A DNA stretch of 64,000 nt from Isochrysis galbana (Eukaryota; Haptophyta; Isochrysidales; Isochrysidaceae), in the NCBI GenBank assembly GCA_018136815.1, contig CM030933.1, positions 2,963,144 through 3,027,143 of the forward strand, read 5' to 3'. This document shows positions 32,348-43,077 of this stretch, piece by piece. Position 1 is the stretch's first letter, and every line of letters begins with the position of its first letter. The position numbers and the translations under genes are program-made. A model generated the notes under the pieces. That model saw only the letters and a list, made by a program, of their open reading frames with translations, had not been told where the DNA came from and ran no database searches.

Positions 32348-34771
32348 CGGGGCAGCTGAGAGAGAGAATAGCTGAGGGAGAGAGGAAATATGGAAATATA
32401 AGTCTCTAAAAAGAGGGGAACAGAGGACTAAAGAAAGTAGACTCTCCCTTCTGGAGGACAGCTAACAGCTACCGCTCTCTTTTTTAGTAGTTCCATAGAG
32501 TTTCAATCTGGGTCTTTCAGTGCCGTCATTTGTGGGTTGGGGAGCCTGACTTTGGTATTATCGAATCCAGAGTCCAGAGTATCTCTATACTCACGGCCGA
32601 TTCGATGCTCAAGGGTGCGAACGAGTTTCGTTTTCAGTTCTTGTCTCGGCCGATGGTTTGCCGCTCGACAATAAACACAGAGACAGAGACAGAGGCCGCA
32701 GAGGTCTCTGTCAGAGGCAGAGGCAGAGGCTTTGCCCTCGCATTGCTGTTGTAATTCAGGAGGCGCGCGTTCGGTGCTCGTCCTCGTCCCCTGCGCTTTA
32801 TGCCATATGCCGCGTTGCCAGAGGGAACATCCATGTGGCGAGTGGCGATTGTGCTGCTTTGGCACCGACGTTGTACGCTCGACGCTCGGCAGTACGCTGC
32901 ACCCCGCAGCCTTCCGGACGTCTTCGAGCGCGGCCCCGCGGTTTCTGGCGCAGACATCGCGGGCCTGGAGAGTATAGTGGCTAGGAGCCGGCTCAGGCTT
33001 GCTCTGGGGCTTGGGGGTGGGGGGGGGCTAGGGGCCATGTGTGTGTGTGGGGGGGGGCTCTACGAAGCGGGCCGCTCTGCGAAGCTCAAGCCTCTACACC
33101 ACTATCCATTATCAATGATATCAATGGCAATGGCACATTCACATTGACATTCACATTCACAGTAACAGTTGTCACATACCACATAGAATACCAACGTAGA
33201 CAAGGTTGGCGAAAGATGATCTTAAATAAAGATGAGAAAGAGCAAAGAGCTGGGAGAAAGAAAGAGAGAAAGAGAAATCGAGGGAGAGGGAGAGGGAGCC
33301 GAGCGAGGGCCCGTTGCCCCTCCCTGCGCGTAACAAATAAGTAAAGACGCGTGGGTAACATGCACCGAATGCACTTGTTGCGGGTAGGAGGAGCATCTCC
33401 ATGCCATGCGACACGCACTATTTATTTATAGAGCGTGGCTCCGCTCTCCTCTCTCCCTCTTCCCTTCGTCCCGCGCGCACCGCTGCCCAGCCGGGATCCC
33501 TTCCCTACGCCTCATGCGACCCCAGCGGTTCGTCCCTTGTTTCCTTGGCCAGCGAGGTCCGGGGTCTCCCGCGCTCGTCGCTCTCTCCGCCCTTCAACTT
33601 CCAGCGCCCGCCCCCTTCCCCGTTCCATTAGTTTTTCCCCTTGTTTTTTTTAGAGTTCCCGCGCCCCTCCCCGTCCGTTTTTTTTAGTTTTGTTTCTTCG
33701 CGCTCTCGCTCGAAAGCACCTCCTCGTGCCTGTCCCTCGTGTGTTCTCTTTCGCCCCGTACCGGCGTCATGCCCGCAGACCCCTTGCCCATGCCATGTAA
33801 CGAGAGCTTTCAGCTTTCAAAGCACCTGCACCTCCACGCCTCCGTCGCCCTCTCCTTCGCTCCCTCCACACGCCACACTGCCCAAGCTCAAGCACGAGCA
33901 CCAGAAGCCCACAATTCCACATGCTCTCCCTCTCCACTCCCATTAAGCAACTCACAGCACTAGGGGTGCAATAATATGCACTACTAAGTAGAGAGGATTG
34001 GGATTGGGATTGGCCGAGCATTTGTCATAGTAGATGGCATCTTATTCCAATTATTGTTTCTGGAAAATTAGATGGCCTTAATCATGAGAATCGCTGCACA
34101 AGGCACACGGTCCCGCGGCAAGGAGAGCACAATTAGGGCGAAGGCGCAAGCGCGCGCAACAACAACAAAATTTCTTTTTCTATTCTATTTGAAGCAGTAC
34201 TAACTACCTCACACCTCGCCGCACGTAAAAGCTGCAGCTACGGCACCCAACCACCCTGATGCAGACCGAAAACGAGATCCACCCATCGATTATCCACCTG
34301 AAGGAGGCTACGTCTTCGCCTGCGCGCAAGCGCGAGCAAAAACGGTCGGCTCGCCACAAATAGTTTACTCCATGTGTCTCTCTGAGTCTACAACTGTATA
34401 CCAGAACCAGTTCTCCACGCGGTGCTCAAGCATGTTGCGCTTGCAACCGTCGAGGGATGGTTGCAGCCGCCTTGGGGCAGTCGCCCGGGGAAGCGTACGC
34501 GTGGAGGCTCCTCATCACTCTCGTAGTAGAGCTTCTCGCAGGAGAAGCCTTGCTACTTCTCATAGGAGTCCTCCCCGGACTCTCGTCGCTGTCGTCCAGT
34601 CATTGCCATCGCCTCAAGGCTTCTAGGCGCATGCGTCGGTATTGGTAGCAAGCAAGCTATGCGCCAACAACGATAGGCGTACCCGCTCCTCACGTGCGAT
34701 TCCGGTGCGCGCCAAGCCTCCTTGAACGCACTATCCGGCGTCGAACGCGTAGAGCACTGGCGTGAGTCGAG
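32348..34771. other. Intergenic region, no supported gene
   Basis: Several ORFs of 60-140 codons occur, for example minus 32,634-33,038 (Arg/Ser-rich, 134 aa) and plus 34,457-34,648 (63 aa with one hydrophobic segment, VVELLAGEALLLLIGVLPG). None is recognised. A CATTCA/CATTGA hexamer repeat lies at 33,133-33,166. A pyrimidine-rich leader-like stretch (33,440-33,770) before a short ORF at 33,769 could be retroelement debris. Confidence 0.4.
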
Positions 34772-37700
34772 CTAATAAGGCCCGAGCATGTTCGTTCGAG
34801 GCTGGACAAGAGAGGCAGGTCGGTCGGCAGAGAGACCATTCGCCGGCTTAGGACGAGTGTGGCGGGTTGGTGCAACGTAGCCGGTCGCGAAGCGGGGAGT
34901 GCCCAGCTCCTCATACAGCGCATTGAGTTGTAGCTTCGCAAGAGATTGCGCTTGTTCAGCACCCGTAGCACCGCCAACCTTGCCCGCCTGGGCGACGTGT
35001 TGTGCGCGTGCCGCCGCGCGCTCGGCTACGCGGAATAGTGCACGTACGCCTACACCACGTGGCCAAGCAGCCGCGATGGCACCGGCCGCATGGTCGATGA
35101 CTTCCGGTCGTAGCAGCGAGGTGGGCGAGCAGCGAAGAGCCTCGGAAACTGCGTGCGCGCTCCGCAGCAACGGCACGTTGATCGTCTCGTCAAAGAGGAA
35201 GGAGAGCCGCGCGCTGACCTCGGCCGTCAATCGGGTGCGCGTGCATGTAGCGTACACTGCGAGCCACGACGTCGATGCCGTCTCGGTCGAGTTGCTGGGT
35301 GCAGTGGCGTCGCCAATGACGGCAGGCGCGTAAGGTGCCCGCCCAGATGCGTGGTGAATGGGTTCGATCGGCTCGCGTAGTAGCGAGCCCAACGTGGCGA
35401 TTGCGAGGTTGCCACCCGCCTTAAGTAGTTCGTCAATGTCGTCGAGCACCAGGGTCGCGCGCCTCGCCGCTCGAGCTTCACGGAAAACGTCAGTCAGGGC
35501 GTTGGATAGCGCCGAGTCGGTCACTGAGGCGCCACCGCTGCTTGCCATTGCGCGGTCGACCAGTTGCGCGAGCGAGACAAAGAAAACACCCTCGGCTTCG
35601 CCGGTCCTCGCCACTTCCGAGGCGGCCCACGCAGCTAATGACGAGGTGCCAGCGCCCGTTCCTTCGCCAATGAGAAGAGCAGAGCGTGTAGTCCCCGACT
35701 CCGGGGGTGGGACCGCAAGGCGGAGAGCTGCCTCGCGCGCAGCAGCATGAAAGGCGCAGCCGACGCCGTGCCGGCTGAACCGGCGGACAACGGCCTGCGA
35801 GCGCTCGCCGAGCGCTGGGCGTACCTCGGTGAGAGCACGCATGAGGTCGGCGGCCGTCACGGTCGCCGCCTCCATCTCTCCCGACGGGCTGCGCGAGGCG
35901 GCCGCGCGGTTGAGCGCAAAGGAGGCGGCGGATCGGATGAGGCCGGCAAGCTCGGCTCCGCTGAAATGCTCCGTGGCGCCCGCAAGAGATTTGGGAAGAG
36001 GCTTGCCGTTGACGAGGTGTTCCAGCGCGCCGTCCTCAACCTCATCCGGATGGGCATCGATCAGCGCGGCGGCGTCAGGCGCAAGGGCTCCGTTGGCGCG
36101 CATGGCGCGCGTGTGGATGCGGAGAATGTCGCGCCGACCGGCGGCGTCGGGTAGCTCTACTTTGAGCTGTACCTCAAGCCTGCGAGGTCAATTGGTCAAA
36201 GGCGACGGGTGAAGGAGGGGTAAGGGCATCCGTTGGGAGCTGTTGTCACATGGGCACGCTTGCAGCATGAGCGACCTCTCACCACCGCATAGCGCCAGCC
36301 CATGGCAGGGCCCTAGCGCACCTTCCGGGGCGGAGAAGCGCCTCGTCGAGAAGTTCGGGCCGATTGGTCAGGCCCACCACGAGGACATTGCCCGCCTCGG
36401 CTACGCCATCCATCTTGGAGAGCAGCTGGTTCACTACAGAGTCCCTGCAGGCCAGGAAAGGAAGAGGAGAATGGAAGGACCGCCTCGCGTGCTGTGCAGA
36501 TAAACGGCTGAGCTGCCGCTGCGATGAAATGCGCTCGCGGGCCGCTGCGTCGACCAGCGTTTGCACCTGACTCCCGAGGTGTCCCCGGTGGAGGACCCGC
36601 GCTTGCGAGCGATGGCGTCCATCTCGTCAAGGATAATGACATGCAGTGCGGACGCATCTCCTGCCGCTGCCCACTCAGCTGCATGATGGAATGGGAAAGC
36701 CAAGTAAGCAGTGTGGGAGCGACCGGTTGGCTATCCGCGACAGCACGGAAGAGGATCCCAAAATGGCTCGCACCTTCCGCTGGAGCGAAGAGTGCACGGA
36801 CACGCGCCTCGGCCTCTCCAACGAACTTATCCAGGATTTCGGGACCGTTGACGACCTACGCAGTGCGTGACCGGCGAAGCGTATTCAGATTTTGGGGCCG
36901 CCAAGGTGTCATGCTCGCTTATGAAGCAGGACGGGTACCCTGGGTCTTTAGGCCCGTGCGTCGCCTTGCGTGCAAGCGCTCGCGTGCGCGTCAAACGGCT
37001 TGTGGCGGCGCCGCAAGCCTTGGCTTGAAACAGCCTTGGGCGCACCTGAGGCTCACGAGCGCCGAGTGACCGTGCGAGCTCTCTTGCGAGGAGCGTCTTC
37101 CCGCAGCCTGGCGGGCCAGAGAGCAAGATACCTCGGACGTGCGAGATGCCAAGGCGCCGGGCGCCGGCGGCGTCGGCGCGAGAGGCGAGCACACGCCGCA
37201 CGATGGCGTCGAGCTGAGCCTCGAGGCCCCCAACCTTGCCGGAGAGCGCCTCGGAGAGCTCGGCGGCCGGCGGCACACTAGGCGGTGCCGATGGCAGGTC
37301 CGCCTCAGTGGTGGCCACCGCACCGGCGGTCTCAGCCGGAGCTGCGGCGGGAGGCTCGACCGGCGCAGAGGCATTCACAAAACACGAGAGCAGCGCGGGC
37401 TCAATCCTTGGAAGATTGGCAGGCAGCCGGTCTTCTTGCACCTAAAAGGGACGCACGGGAGCTAGAGGTGAGTGGTGAACAGCGCGGCGTGCTCGGCCGG
37501 ACCAAACGAAGCAGACGGCCGGGGAGGATGTGATGCAACGCACCGCATGGCGCATAACGACCTCGAGCATCGCCGCACTCGACGTAATCGCCTCGTACGT
37601 CTGACTAGGCCCGCCGAGCTGCAAGAAAGGCCGGCTCTTGCCCGCGTCGAGCTTTCGCGGACTGCCGAAGACCTCGCCGCTTGGCCGGCGTTTGGAGACG

Positions 37701-39202
37701 ACCACGGATCCTAGGAGCGGTTGCAGCAAAGAGAGGACACCGTCCACGTGCTTGACGCCCACGTGCACTTGAACGTTGCCCTTGCTGTCGACGGCTTTTC
37801 GGCTCGGGCTGAAAAGGTGGAGAAGCAAGTCCCACTGCGTGCCGCCCGCCACGCGCAGCGTGGCTGTGGGCCGCTCGCCGCCTGCATTGGCCCACAGGCG
37901 CGCCCACATGTTGTCGCGGGTGGTCGAGACACTCAGGTCGGCCAGCGCGTCACGGACGGTGTTGAAGAGGTCGGTGTCGCACCACGTTCCCCACTCGGGA
38001 CGGCCACTGCCGCTCGACTCGCCGCCCTCCCCGCTTGATTGGAGGACGGCGCGCTCGACCGCCTCGCACAAGACCCTAAGCACCTCAGGTTGCTCGCTCA
38101 AAGGGGTCACAACCGTCAAGGGATAGGACGTGCTCAAAGGCGGCTTGGCGTCCGGCTCAGTGGCCGTTGACATAGGCTTGTCCACGGACGGTGTGGACGG
38201 GGGCGGCGGAGGAGACGCGTCGGCGATGATGGGAGGCGGTGGCAAAACATGGTCGGCCTTCGGCGGATTTGTGAGCACCGGTGAGGCAGCGATTGTGGGC
38301 GGTGGGGGCGCCGCCGCGGGCGGCTCATCAATCGTAACAGGCGAGGAGGCGATCGAATGTCGCGCGGGGGCAACAAGCCTCGACGTCGGTGTAGACATCT
38401 CTGGCGAAAAAGACGTGGGCGCCGCCGTGGGCGCCGTGCTCAGTGGCTTGGCCGATGGCGCGAGGTCCTGTTCCAGGAACTTAGGCTCGTCCTCGTCATC
38501 CTCTTGGGCCACAGAAGCAGCGCTACTAAGCGCCGGCGCTGTGACGATGGGTGACTCATCAGTTTGGGACTCAGCTGCCACTGGGACCATCTCGTGAGTC
38601 TCGGGCGCAGCGGAGGGTGGCGCACGCGGGCCATCGAGGGCCTGCTCGAGCGGCGCGAGCGAGGTATGAGCACTAGTCAGACCTGGAGCGGAAAAATTGG
38701 GCGCGGGCGGCGCCTCCTCTGCGGAGTGCACCGTGGCGGGAGAGGTGGAAGTGAGGGGTGCAGCTGGGAACGATGCCACGGACGAGGTCGAGTTCTTGTG
38801 CGACGGTGCAGCCACCGGTTCGGGAGGCGGAGGCGACAAGCCGAAGATCTGCGCCTGCTTTCCACCCTCGGAGGTTTCCTGATCGCCGCTCGGCGCGAGG
38901 AGTGACGGCGGCGACGGCGGCGACGTAGAGATCTCCGTCTCCGTCTTTGCGGAGTGGTGTATCACCGCCTCTGTGGTAATGGGACTGGCGTGTGGTTCTG
39001 GCGTTGCCGCCGAGAGCCAGAGAGGCCTCGCTCGAAGCTCCCCGATTGCGGGAGCACACCATCTGGCGAGAGCTCTGGGAGAGACGAGAGAGGTTTCACA
39101 GGGGAGAGAGCGCGAGAGGGGAGTGTGGGTGTGGGCCCCTGGGAGGACAGCGGTGGAGAGGGCATGGGAGAGAGCGGTGCTGCTGATGATGAGGGAGAGC
39201 AT
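34772..39202 (-). CDS. NSF: NSF-type AAA ATPase with long proline-rich N-terminal extension (6 exons)
   Basis: Model (minus): exons 39,202-37,544, 37,441-37,046, 36,855-36,774, 36,678-36,567, 36,444-36,322 and 36,179-34,772. All five donors start GTGC, acceptors end AG, and phases agree. Exons 2-6 give the D1 ATPase of N-ethylmaleimide-sensitive factor: [12 protein letters not shown]alker [30 protein letters not shown]alker B region, [28 protein letters not shown], and NFSGAEL-like [16 protein letters not shown]2 module follows (VLDDIDELL). NSF disassembles SNARE complexes after membrane fusion. Exon 1 codes for a Pro/Ser/Ala-rich stretch and a segment ending in LEVVMRHA that does not look like the usual NSF N-domain. 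The intron 37,543-37,442 is inferred from the GTGCGT donor and TTTTAG acceptor. Exon 1 could instead be a separate gene, and its ATG is uncertain. Confidence 0.78.
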
Positions 39203-39309
39203 CGGCGAGGGGGGGCGTTGCGCCCAGGCGAGGGGGAGGGGGGAGAAGGGGGGGGGAAGGGGGAGGGGGGGGGGGGGGGGCGGGGGGACTTCGGCTGCGA
39301 GAGAGCGAA

Positions 39310-39331
39310 CGGGGAGGGGGGCTTGAGGGAA

Positions 39332-39374
<43 letters not shown>

Positions 39375-39505
39375 AGCGGGGAGGAGGACGAGGGGCGCAG
39401 GTGAGAGTGAGCGAGGGGAGGAGAGAAAGTGGGAAGGCGGGGGGGACGGAAGCAGACGGCCAAGAAAAGAATAGAAGGCAAGAGAAAGATGACGTGTGAG
39501 AGAGA

Positions 39506-39594
<89 letters not shown>

Positions 39595-39650
39595 AGAGGG
39601 AGGGAGAGAAGAGGGAGAGAAAGAGATATAGAGAGAAAGAGAGAGAAAGT
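39310..39650. repeat. (GA)n tracts at the 5' side of the NSF gene
   Basis: GA arrays at 39,331-39,372 and 39,498-39,588, with GAGGG continuations to 39,650. Read on the NSF coding strand they are CT tracts just upstream of its likely start. A G-rich run with about 24 near-continuous G lies at 39,258-39,287. Confidence 0.85.
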
Positions 39651-40450
39651 TGGCTGGGTGGAGGCGGCGAGGGAAGCGGAGAGAGAGAGAAAAGAAGAAG
39701 AAGAGAGAGAGGAAGCCCTCGCGGGGAAGAAAAAGGCTCCCACTCTCTACGCGAGTGAAAGACGCGGAGGGAGCGAGAAGGCGAGAGGGAGATGAGAGAA
39801 GAGGGCGAGAGCAGAATAGAGAGAGGGAGGGGGGGGGGGGGAGATTCGACGTTTGCACCGCCGGGCCCCCGAGGGCACCCCTAGAGTTTGTTTGCTCCAC
39901 AACGCATTTTGGGATATAATTCGACGTGTGAAGCGTGGAGTGACCGCGACGGCCTGGGCGGGGGACGCCGGGAGAGAGAGAGAGAGAGAGCGGCCGAGAA
40001 GCTGCGAGAAGAACCCCGAAGTTCTCCCACGAAGTCTCGCTTCCCGCGCGCACCTTTTCGCGCCAGGGGCCTTCCCGCGCGCGGGGGGGGGGGGGGGGGG
40101 CTTTCTCCAATCCCCCGGGCGGCGCGGCGCCACGTAATTCCCCCCCCCCCCCTTTCCCCCTCCCCCCCCCCTTCTCCCCCCTCCCCCAAGTAGTGCACGA
40201 GGGGAGCTGCCGCAAGGCGGGAAGTGAGGGAGTTCCAAAGCTTCTCCGCTCGCTGCCTGGCCGAGCACTACTCTAGAGAAGAAGAGGACCACCTCGCTCT
40301 TCTCGCTACTCTCGCCCTCCTTTGCTCGGCCACCCCGCACCCAACGTCTGAATAGTAGGGCGGTCTAACCTAGGGAGTGAAGAAAAGTCGATTTTGAGAT
40401 CAGGCCTAATGAACAAACGAACAAACTGACAAGCAAATAACAAATAAATA
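39651..40450. other. Spacer with poly-G/C runs and inverted-repeat arm
   Basis: No gene supported. Contains G runs at 39,829-39,841 and 40,083-40,101, and C runs at 40,139-40,150. The arm AAGTAGTGCACGAGGGGAGC... (about 40,188-40,231) returns inverted at about 42,652-42,697. A TIR-like word, GGGCGGTCTAACCTAGGG, at 40,354-40,371 is related to the TIR starting at 40,451. Confidence 0.5.
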
Positions 40451-42499
40451 GGGCGGTCAAACAGGGCTTTTTAAGTACTAATATTGGGGGGGGTCGACAT
40501 TTTTGACCGTGAGCGGAAAGCCCCGGCGAAAGCGGCTCGGAGGGTCTCCCCGCCTTTTCAGAATCCTCGTCCGAAAAGACGGTGCGAAGTCCCGTCGGAC
40601 CCCCCCCCCTTGCACACGCTCTGGCGGCTCACACGAGCCGAACTAGACGTCGCTCCCACTGAGAGATGTGTTTCTTTAGTCTAAAAGGTGCCTACACACT
40701 TATTAAATTAGGGGTCCGACGCCCCATATTGCCAATAAAGCAAATTTCAAACCCTGGTGCCCCAGTGATGACGTCCGCGCATGCACATGCGCACCACACA
40801 CAGCTCGCACACGGCCCATTAGGCTGTCATAGGATGCTCCATGACTGTCCCGACCCTCGCCCCGCAGGATTCGCCCGGGCTCGCGATTGACGAGGAGCTG
40901 GAGCACCAGGACGCCATGGCGCTCGATGCTGCTCGCTGGTCGACAAAAGTTTGTTGGCCGCTGGTGGGACAGGTGCGCTGCCGATCGCGCCCGCTCCGGC
41001 GCAGGTCGACCAGGCCCGTACCTACAATGCCTCTGCCGCCCCAAACGTCAGGTTCCCGACTCGTCTTTCGACGCTGTGAGGCAGGGAGAACACCAGCCGC
41101 CAATGCTCAACCAGAGCATCGGCGGCAGGTGTTCTCTCTATGTTTTCGTCGGCTCCTCGGATTTTCACGTGCATCATAGGGCTGGTAGCAATCTAGAAAT
41201 GTAATTTAAGCTAGCCTGCAGCGTGATCTGCGACGGCGCGACGCGCGCGGCCGAACAGTACTGTGGAATTGATAGCTTTTTGTTTGACGTCTAAAGGGAG
41301 AATTTTTCTCCGCACGGAGGGCTCGAAAATTGGGCAGAAGGGCGAATTCGGAGCTCTACACCGCCCGTTCTTTTGGCTACTAGTAGATTCAATATGTAAT
41401 CTAGCCAAGCACCGGCCTGAAAGCTTCAGGCGTGATGGTTGCGATCGATTTCTGTGGGCAATCGTGTCGTGAATCACGATTGGACACCGGCTGCTTTGCG
41501 CTCATCTCGAGCCAACTTTTGGAATTTTTTGTACACACGGATGACCTCCAAGGCCATTCACGTTCGGAGACACACAGGTCGTGCCCGCCAAGCACGGGCC
41601 AGTCAATAGTTCTCCCGTTTTTATAGCACAACATCCCAACATGGAGCACAAAAAGTAGTTTTGTTTTCGCATTGACGTGCTGAATTGACGGACAGGCTCG
41701 TGTTTTCGAGCGTCTCACGTTCGATTTCGAGAGACAACCCCTGCTTTTCTCTCGATGATTCGACAGTCTCATATGGTAAGACTGGTTGGCTACCGAAACA
41801 TTGGCATTTGGGCATGCTGATGGTCATGTATTGTGCTCATATGTGTCTTGGACTGGTGAAATGAAGACTAAAATAGGAATTACTAAGATTATAATTTGGC
41901 AAAACTATAATCAAGTTGATCTTTTTCTCCTGCGGCGGCGCGCGATGGCGGCCGCAGCGATGGTCGCTGGCCTCGCCAGTGGCCTCGCACGCGGCCTGTG
42001 GCCGCTCTGGCGAGGGTCTGCGCGGCCAGGAGGCCAGCAGGCACCCGCTACCACCATGCTGAGGCGGTGCCGCGCGTGATGGGGCAGCCCATCATGCGCA
42101 GCACCGTCATTTTGACGCTTCGCGGCCTGCCGCGCACTGCATACGCGCGAGGGGCTGGCAGTAGATGCCAGCAGGGGCGAGGTGGAGGGCGCAGGCGACG
42201 CGGTGCGCCCGCGCAGGGTTTTGTACTGCCTGCCCGGTGGTAACCGTGCCCGGGGAACGCAGGCGCGCGTCGCACAGCGCGACCTGTGGTGCACTTTTGT
42301 GGTCGACGTCGATTTCGCACGAGCGCGAAAACGTTTTGGGGTCTGTGTGTTGAATGGCGTCGAAAATGTGCATATTTCTCATTAGATTCTGCCTAATATA
42401 CCCATTTCCAGTAGCATATCCTAAGATCTCGCGATAAAACCTCAATCTTGACTTAGTGAATTTTCACCCTTAGAAGTTAAAAGCCCTGTTTGACCGCCC
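40451..42499. mobile_element. TIR element (2,049 bp) with TA target duplication, no transposase seen
   Basis: Left end GGGCGGTCAAACAGGGCTTT (24-base TIR with the next four bases, 40,451-40,474). The right end is its complement with one base missing (42,477-42,499). TA flanks both ends (40,449-40,450 and 42,500-42,501). The interior has only short, unrecognised ORFs. A hairpin (GATTATAATTT...AAACTATAATC, 41,887-41,912) stands 33 bases before an ATG at 41,945. Probably a non-autonomous Tc1/mariner-like or other TA-inserting element. Confidence 0.65.
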
Positions 42500-43077
42500 T
42501 AAAATAAACTTCAGGAGGGTGGGAAACAAGCATATACTACTACAACCTCTTTTTCTTCCATGGTAGCTAGTAGACAAAAAAACCATTTAATATTGTCGCC
42601 TCGCGCGCGGCCATGGGTTCAACTACCGTAGCTACGCCCACTTCCCTTCCTCTCCCTCACTTCCCACCTTGCGGCAGCTCCCCTCGTGCACTACTTGGGG
42701 CCCAGGTTGCGGGGGGGGTCAGGTTGGGCGGGGTGCACCGGCCCCTCGTGGAGATTCCCCGTCTTCCTCCTGTGCCTCTAGGTGGCCTGTTTCTTCTGTG
42801 TCCAGGCGCGGATGTTGCCTCTCGGTTGCGTTGGTTGTCGCACTCGTAGTAGCTTATTGCGGTTTTCGCGGCGGGTTTACTCGTTATTCGGAGGTGAGAG
42901 GGTGAGAGTGTCCCGTCCCATCGTCGATCGTCGCACCTTGGCCCATATTTTTTAAAAACCCATATTAGTGCACAATCGTCTCGGCGATCAAGGTCGCTTG
43001 ACAATACTCTGCGCGGCGCGCGCCATAGGTTTACGTCTCTACCTACGGGTGTGTTCCCGCTACATTTTAGCTAAACT
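42500..43077. other. Spacer downstream of the glycoprotein gene
   Basis: Contains the right arm of the outer inverted repeat (about 42,652-42,697), partner of 40,188-40,231. No gene recognised. Confidence 0.45.

Noticed and set aside
31832-32359. 175-codon frame with ELER repeats
   Set aside because: Its first part is antisense to the CinA-like gene and the rest is the 12-bp minisatellite.
36524-37069. 181-codon plus-strand frame and similar frames across 34.9-38.9 kb
   Set aside because: Antisense to the NSF exons, where the minus strand carries the conserved AAA motifs.
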